Shown piece after piece: positions 16,004-23,285 of a DNA stretch of 64,000 nucleotides (its first letter is position 1; each line of letters opens with the position of its first letter). The notes below the pieces were generated by a model, which worked only from the letters and a program-made list of their open reading frames with translations, searched no databases and had not been told where the DNA came from. Both the position numbers and the translations under genes were made by a program. The DNA is from Aestuariibius violaceus (GTDB taxonomy: Bacteria > Pseudomonadota > Alphaproteobacteria > Rhodobacterales > Rhodobacteraceae), in NCBI RefSeq assembly GCF_040779325.2, contig NZ_JBFONT020000001.1:868001-932000 (forward strand), written 5' to 3'.

Positions 16004-19000
16004 CTATTTCTTTCCCGCCGCGTAGCGGTCGATGCGGGCGCGGGCGGAGTTGGATCTGGGGGTCCAGAGGTTGCGGTCGATGGCTTCCTGCAGGCGTTCG
16101 GCGATTTCGCGCAGGGCCGGGGCGTTGGCTTGTTCGATGAAATCTCGGGTGGCGTCGTCTTCTAGGAAGGCCGCTTCGACGAGGTCGAAGTGGTGGTTTC
16201 TTACAGCGCCGGTCGTGGCGGCGAAGGCGAAGAGGTAGTCGACGGTGGCTGCGATCTCGAACGCGCCTTTGTAGCCGTGGCGTTTGACGCCGTCGATCCA
16301 TTTGGGGTTCACGACGCGGGAGCGCAGGACGCGGGCGATTTCCTCGTCGAGGGTGCGGATGACGGGGCGTTCGGGGCGGGAATGGTCGTTGTGGTAGATC
16401 GGCCGGGATTGGCCTTGCAGGTGGGTGACGGCGGCGGCGGCGCCGCCTTCGAACTGGTAGTAATCATCTGAATCGAGCAGGTCGTGTTCGCGGTTGTCCT
16501 GGTTCTGGACGATGGCGTCTGCCTGGGAGAGGCGGGCCTCAAACCCTTCGCGGTCTCTTTTGCCCTCCTGCCCGGCCTCGTAGGCGTAGCCGCCCCAGTC
16601 GAGATAGGCCTCGGCGAGGTCCTTCTGGTCGGTCCAGAGGCGTTCGTCGATGAGGGCCTGGAGGCCGGCGCCGTAGGCGCCCGGTTTGGCGCCGAAGATG
16701 CGGGGTTGCGCGCCTTCTGCGCGGGCGCGGGCGGCGGTGGGGTTGAGGTGGTCTGGTTCATCGAGGGCCATCACGGCCTTGGCCGCGCTGTCGACCAGCG
16801 CGGTGAGCTGGGGGAAGGCGTCGCGGAAGAAGCCCGAGATGCGGAGCGTGACGTCGACGCGGGGGCGGCCGAGGACGCCCTGGGGCAGGACCTCGAACCC
16901 GGTGACGCGGCGGTTGGCACTGTCCCAGGTCGGCTTGACGCCCATGAGCGCGAGGGCCTGGGCGATGTCGTCCCCGCCGGTGCGCATATTGGCGGTGCCC
17001 CAGGCGGTGAGGAGGAGCGCCTTGGGCCAGTCGCCATGGTCCTGCAGGTGCTTTTCGAGGAGGAGGGTGGCTGATTTCCAGCCCAGCGCCCAGGCGGTGG
17101 GGGTGGGAACGGCGCGGGTGTCGACGGAGTAGAAGTTGCGGCCCGTGGGGAGCGTGTCGAGGCGGCCTCGGGTCGGAGCGCCGGAGGGGCCGGGGGGGAT
17201 GGCGTTGCCGTTGAGAGCCTGCGTGAGGCCATGGAGTTCCTGCGGGCCGCAGGCGGCGATGGTGGGGCGGATGTTTTGGGTGATCGTCTCGAGGACGGCG
17301 GCGCTCATCGGCCCTGGCGGGCGCTCTTCGCTATCCACGAGCCGGATGGCGAGGTGTTCGAGGCGTTCGACGGTGTCGCCGGTGCTGCGCCAGCCGGGGG
17401 CATTGAGGAGTTCCGGGCGGGGGCCTCGCCAGGGCTCGGCCATGTCGCAGTCGAGGGGGTCGAAGGCGAGGTTCAGGTCGGTGGCGAGGGCGCGGAGGAG
17501 AGAGGCGTTGCCTTGGGTGCCATCACCGCGCGGGAGGCGGGCGAGGGCGATGGCAAGGTCGCGGGCCTGGGGCCCTTCGGGGCTTTGGCCGAAGATGTGG
17601 AGACCGTCGCGGATCTGGGCCTCTTTCAGTTCGCAGAGCCAGGCGTCGAGCTTGGTGAGGTCGTCTCCGGCGCCGGAATCCTCGGCGATGCCGGTGGCCT
17701 GCGAGATGTCGAGGATCTGGGTGCGCAGGTGGTCGGCGCGGCGGGGGTCGAGGGAGGCAGCCTCGTAGTATTCGTCGACGAGGGCCTCGAGGTCGCGGAG
17801 GGGGCCGTAGGTTTCGGCGCGCGTTAGCGGTGGGGTAAGGTGGTCGACGATAACGGCAGAGGTGCGGCGCTTGGCCTGGCTGCCCTCGCCCGGGTCGTTG
17901 ACGATGAAAGGGTAGATGTGGGGCGTGGGGCCGAGGATCGCTTCGGGCCAGCAGGTTTCGGACAGCGCCAGCGCCTTGCCGGGGAGCCATTCGAGGTTGC
18001 CGTGCTTGCCGAGATGGACGAGCGCGTGGGCGCCCCAGTGGTGGCGGAGCCAGATGTAGAAGGCGAGGTAGTTATGCGGCGGGACGAGGTCGGGGGAATG
18101 GTAGGTGTCTTCGGGGTCGACGTTGTAGCCGCGGGCGGGCTGGAGGCAGACCGTCGCGTTGCCGAAGCGGTGGATCGAGAGGGCGAAGGCGGGGCCTTTG
18201 GAGACGTCGGGATTGAGTATTTCTGGCCAGATGAAGGGATCGTCTTCCGGCTGGCCCCAGCGGGTTTCGATTTGTTCGCGGAGGGTCAGGGGGAGTTGGG
18301 AATAGTGGTGTTGGTAGGTGGCGAGGGGGAGGGTTTGGCCGCCCTCGCGGCTGGCGCGGTCGGTGAGCCAGTTGGTGGGGCCGGCGAGGAGCTGGTCCAT
18401 CAGGGCTTCGCCGTCCGTTGGGGGATTGTCGATCGTGTAGCCTTGGGCGGCGAGGTGGCGGAGGGTGAGTGCGGTGGCGGCGGGGGTGTCGAGGCCCACG
18501 CCGTTGGCGAGGCGGCCGTCCTTGTTGGGATAGTTGGCGAGGATGAGGGCGACTTTGCGGTCCTTTGGGGCGGTGCGGCGGAGGCTGGTCCAGTGGGCGG
18601 CGAGTTTCGCGGTAAAGGTGACGCGGTCGCCGCGGGCGCGGTAGGTGGCGATGGGGGCCTGGGTGGCCTCGTCGCGGTAGGCCTCTGTCTTGAAGCTGAT
18701 GGCGCGGGAGAGGATGCGGCCGTCGACCTCTGGCAGGGCCACGTTCATGGCGATGTCGCGGGCGGAGAGGCCGGAAAGGCCGCCCGACCAAGCCTCTTCG
18801 GTGGAGCCTGCGAGGATGGTCTGGAAGACGGGGGCGTCGTTCACGTTGAGCGGGTTCGTGTCGGCCGGCGCGTCGGGGGTGCCGGTGGCGAAGGCGGTGG
18901 TGTTGAGGATCGCATCGGGCGGCGCCTCGGCGAAGAGCCGGGCGAGGGTGGCCTGGCTGAGCGGGTCCTTGAGGGAGGCGGCGAAGATGGGCAGCGGGTT

Positions 19001-19690
19001 CTGGCCCTCTTGCAGCAGCGCCTTCGTCAGGCGGTTGATCGGGTGGAGACCGGCGCCCTGGAGGAGGGCGCGGTAGAAGACGATCGGGACGATGGGGGCG
19101 GCCGGGCGCCAGTGTGTGCGGATTTCGGTGAGGTCCGTGGGACCCGTGCCCGGCCAGTAGGCGCCGGCGCGGAGGAGGGGTTTGGCCTCGGGCGGTGTGT
19201 CGGTCTGGTCGAGGAGGTGGCGCGCGTAGCGCAGGAGGTTGGCGGCGTTTTCGGGGCCGCCTTCGACGAGGTAGGACCAGAAGTGGTCGTAGGCGTCGTC
19301 GGGAAGTGTCGAGAGGGCGCGGAGGTCGGCATCGGGTTTGTCGTCGCCGGGGAGGAGGGCGAGGGGGACACCCGCCTCGGCCAGGCGGGCGGCGTATTGG
19401 TCGGTGCCGTAGGGCCAGTAGCCGCGGCCGCCGAGCAGGCGGATGACGACGAGGCGGGAGTGCGTGGCGCAGGCGTCGAGGTGGAGATCGACGCTCATCG
19501 GGTGGCGCAGGTGGGTGAGGTTCGCGAGGCGGAGCGTTGGGCCTTCTGCGAGGTGCTGGTGGGCTTCGGAGAGGGCGGCGAGTTCGGTATCGGCCGCCGA
19601 AATGACGACGACGTCGGCGGGCGTCTGGCCGAGATCGACGGGGTCGGTGCCGTCTTCTATGGCGCCGGGGGTGGCGGCGATCAGGTGCAT
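16004..19690 (-). CDS. cobN: Cobaltochelatase subunit CobN
   Basis: A 1228-residue large subunit of the ATP-dependent CobNST complex, which inserts Co2+ into hydrogenobyrinic acid a,c-diamide in late-insertion B12 synthesis. Family landmarks include RLLGGRGYWPYG near residue 90, WLPGKALALSETCWPEAILGP with VHLGKHGNLEWLPG in the middle, and near the end EIARVLRSRVVNPKWIDGVKRHGYKGAFEIAATVDYLFAFAATTG cut by normal family spacing. Length is normal for CobN. CobS and CobT are not in the window. The start ATG follows CGGAGCCCAA. It probably belongs to the riboswitch-headed transcription unit hupE-cobW-GNAT-GNAT-cobN. Confidence 0.97.
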   Translation of the reverse strand: MHLIAATPGAIEDGTDPVDLGQTPADVVVISAADTELAALSEAHQHLAEGPTLRLANLTHLRHPMSVDLHLDACATHSRLVVIRLLGGRGYWPYGTDQYAARLAEAGVPLALLPGDDKPDADLRALSTLPDDAYDHFWSYLVEGGPENAANLLRYARHLLDQTDTPPEAKPLLRAGAYWPGTGPTDLTEIRTHWRPAAPIVPIVFYRALLQGAGLHPINRLTKALLQEGQNPLPIFAASLKDPLSQATLARLFAEAPPDAILNTTAFATGTPDAPADTNPLNVNDAPVFQTILAGSTEEAWSGGLSGLSARDIAMNVALPEVDGRILSRAISFKTEAYRDEATQAPIATYRARGDRVTFTAKLAAHWTSLRRTAPKDRKVALILANYPNKDGRLANGVGLDTPAATALTLRHLAAQGYTIDNPPTDGEALMDQLLAGPTNWLTDRASREGGQTLPLATYQHHYSQLPLTLREQIETRWGQPEDDPFIWPEILNPDVSKGPAFALSIHRFGNATVCLQPARGYNVDPEDTYHSPDLVPPHNYLAFYIWLRHHWGAHALVHLGKHGNLEWLPGKALALSETCWPEAILGPTPHIYPFIVNDPGEGSQAKRRTSAVIVDHLTPPLTRAETYGPLRDLEALVDEYYEAASLDPRRADHLRTQILDISQATGIAEDSGAGDDLTKLDAWLCELKEAQIRDGLHIFGQSPEGPQARDLAIALARLPRGDGTQGNASLLRALATDLNLAFDPLDCDMAEPWRGPRPELLNAPGWRSTGDTVERLEHLAIRLVDSEERPPGPMSAAVLETITQNIRPTIAACGPQELHGLTQALNGNAIPPGPSGAPTRGRLDTLPTGRNFYSVDTRAVPTPTAWALGWKSATLLLEKHLQDHGDWPKALLLTAWGTANMRTGGDDIAQALALMGVKPTWDSANRRVTGFEVLPQGVLGRPRVDVTLRISGFFRDAFPQLTALVDSAAKAVMALDEPDHLNPTAARARAEGAQPRIFGAKPGAYGAGLQALIDERLWTDQKDLAEAYLDWGGYAYEAGQEGKRDREGFEARLSQADAIVQNQDNREHDLLDSDDYYQFEGGAAAAVTHLQGQSRPIYHNDHSRPERPVIRTLDEEIARVLRSRVVNPKWIDGVKRHGYKGAFEIAATVDYLFAFAATTGAVRNHHFDLVEAAFLEDDATRDFIEQANAPALREIAERLQEAIDRNLWTPRSNSARARIDRYAAGKK

Positions 19691-19718
19691 TTGGGCTCCG
19701 GTCGCCGCTGTGCGACGA

Positions 19719-19755
19719 TGCCTCCGGCGGAGGTATTTTCGGCAAGATGAGGAGG
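19719..19755 (+). repeat. Dispersed Rhodobacteraceae-type intergenic motif, copy 1
   Basis: The copy contains GCCTCCGGCGG, then GTATTTTCGGCAAGATGAGGAGG. It lies between cobN and the first GNAT gene. See the other copies at 23119, 36136 (inverted), 38123, 40780 and 47345. Confidence 0.75.
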
Positions 19756-19763
19756 GGTGCGGG

Positions 19764-20210
19764 TCATGGAGTTATCAGCGGCTTTTCCATGAAGATGGAG
19801 TAGGGGCTGTCGGTGTAGGGGCCGAAGGGGTCGCAGGGGGTGAAGCCGTGGCGGGTGTAGAGGCGATGGGCGGCGTCTAGGCCGGTGCCGGTTTCCAGGC
19901 GGAGGAGAGGGAGGCCCTCTGTCGTGGCCGTGTCGATGATGTTCGTCAGGAGGCGGTCGGCATGGCCTTTGCCGCGGGCGGCGGGGGCGGTGAAGAGGGA
20001 CTTGATTTCACCGTAGCCATTCATGCGGGCCAGCGCGCCGCAGGCGTGGGCGTCTTCGGTGAGCCAGAGGGTGATGTGGGGTTGGGCGAGGGCGTCGAGG
20101 TCGAGGTAGTGGCAGGCCCCTTTGGGGAAGAGGCTGTTCATCAGGGCGTGGCTTTGCTCGAGCAGGGCCCGGGCCCTTGGGCTGCGGGGATCGGTTTCAA
20201 CGAGGGTCAT
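19764..20210 (-). CDS. GNAT-family N-acetyltransferase (paralogue 1)
   Basis: A 148-residue acetyl-CoA-dependent acyltransferase. The CoA-binding motif A is IKSLFTAPAARGKGHADRLL and the C-terminal part reads RLYTRHGFTPCDPFGPY and SIFMEKPL. It is the same length and clearly homologous to the product of 20434-20880 (shared GLPLLRLETG, GPFGPY, FMEKPL). The substrate is unknown; it is related to small amino-acid or putative acetyltransferases of the PhnO/YhbS kind. It lies between cobN and cobW, on the same strand. Confidence 0.88.
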   Translation of the reverse strand: MTLVETDPRSPRARALLEQSHALMNSLFPKGACHYLDLDALAQPHITLWLTEDAHACGALARMNGYGEIKSLFTAPAARGKGHADRLLTNIIDTATTEGLPLLRLETGTGLDAAHRLYTRHGFTPCDPFGPYTDSPYSIFMEKPLITP

Positions 20211-20263
20211 GGGAACGGTGCGGCGGCATGGCGTGTTTTCGGGGAGAAAGAGGGAGATACGGC

Positions 20264-20428
20264 ATGGACGATACTGAACGTAGTGAAGCCGAGCGCGAGC
20301 CCGAGAAGGAGAAAGGGCAGTTCGACAAGCCGTCGAAGGCGTCCGAGGATTTCGCGATCGATGAGCACAAGGGCAAGAAGATCCGCGGGTTCGAGGATCG
20401 GCCGGATCCGGCGGACCCGCCGGAGTGA
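20264..20428 (+). CDS. Small charged hypothetical protein (54 aa) inside the cob operon, opposite strand
   Basis: Starts at an ATG after GAGAAAGAGGGAGATACGGC, a good ribosome site. The product is very hydrophilic, with alternating acidic and basic residues (DDTERSEAEREPEKEKGQF) and a C terminus ending DRPDPADPPE; it is probably disordered. It runs against the surrounding cobW/GNAT/cobN genes and is convergent with GNAT paralogue 2. I do not recognise a family. It may be a small regulator or simply a conserved short protein. Confidence 0.6.
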   Translation: MDDTERSEAEREPEKEKGQFDKPSKASEDFAIDEHKGKKIRGFEDRPDPADPPE

Positions 20429-20433
20429 GGGGG

Positions 20434-20880
20434 TCATAGCGGCTTTTCCATGAAGACGGAGGAGCCGTTTTCCTCGTAAGGACCAAAGGGGCCGCAGCGG
20501 GTGTAGCCGAGGCGGGTATAGATGCGCAGGGCGGCGGGGGAGGCTTCGCCGGTTTCCAGGCGCATGAGGGGGAGGCCTTCTGCGGCCGCGTCTGCCTCGC
20601 AGATATCGATGATCGCGTCGGCGAGGCCGGCGCCGCGATGGGCGGGGTCGACATAGATGCGCTTGAGCTCGGCATAGCCGTCATAGGAGCCGTAGCCGCC
20701 GCAGGCGAGCGCCGCCCCGTCCCGACAGGCGGCGTAAAAGCGGATGTCGTCATCGATCAGCTGCTGCGGCGAGAAAGCGTGGCGGAGATGCGGGGGATAG
20801 AGCGCCGATTGCTCGGCTTCGCTGCCGGCGATCAGCCGGAGCGCGTCGGGGTGGAGCGGGTCAATGCGGGTGACTTCCAT
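20434..20880 (-). CDS. GNAT-family N-acetyltransferase (paralogue 2)
   Basis: A 148-residue acetyltransferase with motif A AELKRIYVDPAHRGAGLADAI and the same tail as paralogue 1 (GPFGPYEENGSSVFMEKPL). I chose the ATG at 20880 because it aligns with the start of paralogue 1 and leaves the 20920-20940 hairpin outside the gene. A longer frame beginning at 20952 would overlap the cobW stop as ATGA, so it remains possible. Two linked copies in a B12 operon suggest duplication; substrate unknown. Confidence 0.85.
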   Translation of the reverse strand: MEVTRIDPLHPDALRLIAGSEAEQSALYPPHLRHAFSPQQLIDDDIRFYAACRDGAALACGGYGSYDGYAELKRIYVDPAHRGAGLADAIIDICEADAAAEGLPLMRLETGEASPAALRIYTRLGYTRCGPFGPYEENGSSVFMEKPL

Positions 20881-20919
20881 TCGAGACATCTGTCGGCAGT
20901 ACCGAGAGTTGAGGAGGAG

Positions 20920-20940
20920 GCCCCGGCGCAAGGCCGGGGC
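20920..20940 (-). other. Intercistronic hairpin between cobW and GNAT
   Basis: GCCCCGGC (20920-20927) and GCCGGGGC (20933-20940) form a perfect 8-bp stem with a five-base loop. There is no T tract on the minus strand. An almost identical stem follows the hupE gene at 22029-22050, so the pair looks like a repeated intercistronic element, perhaps setting mRNA stability or partial termination. Confidence 0.6.
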
Positions 20941-20948
20941 GGTGTGGG

Positions 20949-21992
20949 TCATGCTGACAGCGCCCGTGTGATCGCCGCGCGGTCAAGGCCGGTCTGGCCA
21001 ATGACGACCAGGCGGGTCTCGCGGGGGCCGGTGAGGGGCGTGTCGTAATAGGTCTCGATCCGCGGGCCGACGGCCTGGAGAGCGAGGCGCATGGGTTTGC
21101 CTTCGACGGCGGCGAAGCCTTTGAGGCGCAGGATGTCGTGGGCGCGGATGATGCCCGCGACCTGCTCGGCGAAGGCCGTGGGATCGGTGATCTCGGGGCG
21201 GGTGATTGTGAAGCTTTCGAAATCGTCGTGGTCGTGGTGATCGTGGCCGTCTTCGTCGTCGTGGTGATGGTGGTGGATCTCGTGGCGCGCCTTGGTGTCG
21301 GCTTCTGCCGCGGCGTTCTGGCCGAGGAGGAGGTCGAGCGGGAGCTGGCCGTGGGCGGCCTTGACGACGCGGACGGCGTCGCGGGATTTGGTGGTGAGGT
21401 CGGTGGTGAGCGTTTCCGCCTCGGCCTCGGTCAGGAGGTCGGTCTTGTTGACGACGATCATGTCAGCGCAGGCGATCTGGTCGTCGAAGAGTTCGGAGAG
21501 GGGCGTCTCGTGGTCGAGACTGTCGTCGGATTTGCGCTGGGCGTCGACCGCTGCCGGGTCGTGGGCGAAGCGGCCTTCGGCGGTCGCCTTGCCGTCGACC
21601 AGGGCGATGACGCCGTCGACGGTGACTTTCGTGGAGATCGCCGGCCAGTTGAAGGCGCGGACGAGCGGCTGGGGCAGCGCGAGGCCGGAGGTTTCGATGA
21701 CGATGTGATCCGGGGCGTCGTCGCGGGCGAGGAGCTTTTCCATCGTCGGGATGAAATCCTCGGCCACGGTGCAGCAGATGCAGCCGTTTGAGAGCTCCAT
21801 GATATCCTCGTCGCGGCAGGTAGCGTCGCCGCAGCCCTTGAGGATGTCGCCGTCGACGCCGAGATCACCAAATTCGTTGATGATGAGGGCGATGCGGCGG
21901 CCATTTGCCTGGGCGAGGAGATTGCGGATGAGCGTGGTCTTTCCGGCGCCGAGGAAGCCGGTGACGATGGTGGCGGGGATTTTGGCGGGCAT
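20949..21992 (-). CDS. cobW: CobW, G3E-family GTPase
   Basis: A 347-residue P-loop GTPase/metallochaperone associated with cobalt delivery to the CobNST chelatase. The Walker A is TGFLGAGKTTLIRNLL, the zinc/cobalt-binding CxCC motif is NGCICCTV, and the GTPase specificity motif is VVNKTDLL. An interdomain His/Asp-rich stretch (HEIHHHHHDDEDGHDHHDHDD) should bind metal. The C-terminal domain carries the CobW_C signature ILRLKGFAAVEGKPMRL. It lies in the riboswitch-controlled cluster between hupE and cobN, which fits a cobalt-supply role. Confidence 0.96.
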   Translation of the reverse strand: MPAKIPATIVTGFLGAGKTTLIRNLLAQANGRRIALIINEFGDLGVDGDILKGCGDATCRDEDIMELSNGCICCTVAEDFIPTMEKLLARDDAPDHIVIETSGLALPQPLVRAFNWPAISTKVTVDGVIALVDGKATAEGRFAHDPAAVDAQRKSDDSLDHETPLSELFDDQIACADMIVVNKTDLLTEAEAETLTTDLTTKSRDAVRVVKAAHGQLPLDLLLGQNAAAEADTKARHEIHHHHHDDEDGHDHHDHDDFESFTITRPEITDPTAFAEQVAGIIRAHDILRLKGFAAVEGKPMRLALQAVGPRIETYYDTPLTGPRETRLVVIGQTGLDRAAITRALSA

Positions 21993-22028
21993 GTGTGAGG
22001 ATCCGGTCGCGCGGTTGCTGGGGGTGAG

Positions 22029-22050
22029 GCCCCGGCGCGGTGGCCGGGGC
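22029..22050 (-). other. Intercistronic hairpin between hupE and cobW
   Basis: GCCCCGGC (22029-22036) pairs with GCCGGGGC (22043-22050) around a six-base loop, 15 bases beyond the hupE stop. Its arms are identical to those of the hairpin at 20920-20940. It has TTT after it only on the + strand. Confidence 0.6.
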
Positions 22051-22064
22051 TTTGGGCGTGATCG

Positions 22065-22712
22065 TCAGACGGCGCCGGTGAGCGCGGCGACGATCGGGCC
22101 TTCGACGATCTCAAGCGCGAGGAAGGCGCCGACACCGGCGATGCCTGCGCCGATCAGGCGGGCATTGGTCGCTGTGGCGTCGGTTGCGCCGAAAAGCGTC
22201 CGGGCGAGCCAGCCGGCGCCGATGGCGATGGCGTACTGGATCGCGGCGAGGCCGATCAGGTAGCCGGTGAACACGGTCGCTGCCGCTCCTCCTTCCTGGC
22301 CGGCGATCGTTCCGCCGAAGGCTGCGCCGTGGACGAAGCCGAAGGCGGCGAAGAGGGCGAGGGTGGCGGTCTGGCCGGTCATCCGGCCGGAGGCGAGGAT
22401 GCCGCCCAAGGTGAGGAGCGAGAGGACGATGAGGCCTTCGGTGAGCGGCATCTGGAAGCCGAGCGAAACAAAGACGCAGCCGGCGAGCATGGTCAGGATG
22501 TAGGCCAGCGGTGCTGTCAGGCGGCTGGCGGTGAAGCTGGCCAGGATGCCGACGGCGACGATGAAGAAGAGATGGTCGAAGCCGAGGATTGGGTGGCCGA
22601 CCCCGGAGAGGAGGCCGTGGGAGAACGTCTCCATCGGTAGGCCGTTCAGCGGGTGGTGGGCGAAAGCGGGCGTCGCGGTGAGCGCGAGCGCGGCGGCGAG
22701 ATACTTCTTCAT
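22065..22712 (-). CDS. HupE/UreJ-family membrane protein, probable cobalt importer
   Basis: A 215-residue protein with a signal peptide (MKKYLAAALALTATPAFAHH) and about six transmembrane helices. The HupE/UreJ hallmark HPILGFDHLFFIVAVG (His and Asp likely metal ligands) is present, as is AAFGFVHGAAFGG. HupE/UreJ proteins move Ni2+ or Co2+. The cobalamin riboswitch directly upstream and the cobW downstream point to cobalt. The start ATG follows AAGGGGACC, a strong Shine-Dalgarno that can be sequestered in a hairpin. Confidence 0.9.
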   Translation of the reverse strand: MKKYLAAALALTATPAFAHHPLNGLPMETFSHGLLSGVGHPILGFDHLFFIVAVGILASFTASRLTAPLAYILTMLAGCVFVSLGFQMPLTEGLIVLSLLTLGGILASGRMTGQTATLALFAAFGFVHGAAFGGTIAGQEGGAAATVFTGYLIGLAAIQYAIAIGAGWLARTLFGATDATATNARLIGAGIAGVGAFLALEIVEGPIVAALTGAV

Positions 22713-22719
22713 GTCTGGT

Positions 22720-22742
22720 CCCCTTCGGATCCTTTGAAGGGG
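22720..22742 (-). promoter_or_regulatory. Shine-Dalgarno sequestering hairpin (riboswitch expression platform)
   Basis: On the minus strand CCCCTTC (22742-22736) pairs perfectly with GAAGGGG (22726-22720) across a nine-base loop. The right arm is the Shine-Dalgarno of hupE, seven bases from the ATG. This geometry suggests translational control by the upstream cobalamin aptamer. Confidence 0.7.
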
Positions 22743-22765
22743 GCTTTCCTGGGTTGGGCCTCGGC

Positions 22766-23040
22766 CGCCCTTACGGGCGTTCTCGGCTGACCCCCACGGA
22801 ACACCCCGTCCGTCGTTGCAGTCACCGGGCGGACCCGGTCGCATGGCTGGTCTCCTGGCTCGCGGGTCGTAGCAACCTGGCCTGCCTTCCCGGGGGGTGC
22901 CCCAGTGGCGTTCATCGGCCGGGCGCTCTCCGCTCACAGTCGCGGGGGCGGCTGCGGATCGGGGCCTCCTGCATGGATCGGCCCTTACCGCATTCCCATT
23001 TCGTCCCCGGAGGCGGTGTGCGCCTGTCGCGGGGAACCAT
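22766..23040 (-). ncRNA. Cobalamin (AdoCbl) riboswitch
   Basis: Read on the minus strand, the leader of hupE contains the canonical B12-box AGCCAGGAGACCAGCC (complement of 22845-22860). Before it lie GCCCCCGCGACTGT (around 22935-22950), CCACTGGGGCACC and GGGAAGG (about 22885-22910), and upstream GGGAATGCGGT (about 22985-23000). After it lies GTGTTCCGTGGGG (about 22795-22810). The order and spacing match the cobalamin aptamer. A CGCCC-GTAA-GGGCG hairpin follows at 22766-22779. It should reduce expression of hupE and the following cob genes when adenosylcobalamin is abundant. Exact 5' and 3' limits are estimated. Confidence 0.96.
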
Positions 23041-23118
23041 GCATGGAATGTTGTGGGGCCCGGACAGTGGCGGCGTCAAGGATGATTCTCATCGGGTGGT
23101 GCTTTTGGAGGGGGTGGG

Positions 23119-23155
23119 ACGCTCCGCGGGGAGTATTTTGGGCCAGATGAGGAGG
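23119..23155 (+). repeat. Dispersed intergenic motif, copy 2
   Basis: Contains GCTCCGCGGGGAGTATTTTG then GGCCAGATGAGGAGG. It lies between the riboswitch and smc, and is the closest match to copy 1. It is 130 bases upstream of the smc start and so does not provide its ribosome site. Confidence 0.75.
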
Positions 23156-23285
23156 GATCTCGGTTAGTAGGGCGCAATATCTTGTGGATAAAGCGGGTTT
23201 CAGCCGCAGGTCTGGTGTTTGGGGCGTTGACTCATGGGCGGAGGGCGAGTCACGGTCCGGTCTTGAGCAGAGAAGGAGACCCGTC

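Noticed and set aside
17840..19750. A 636-codon open frame opposite cobN
   Set aside because: It is very rich in Gly, Glu, Val and Ala with no domain, and lies entirely against the well-supported cobN; a typical antisense shadow in GC-rich DNA.
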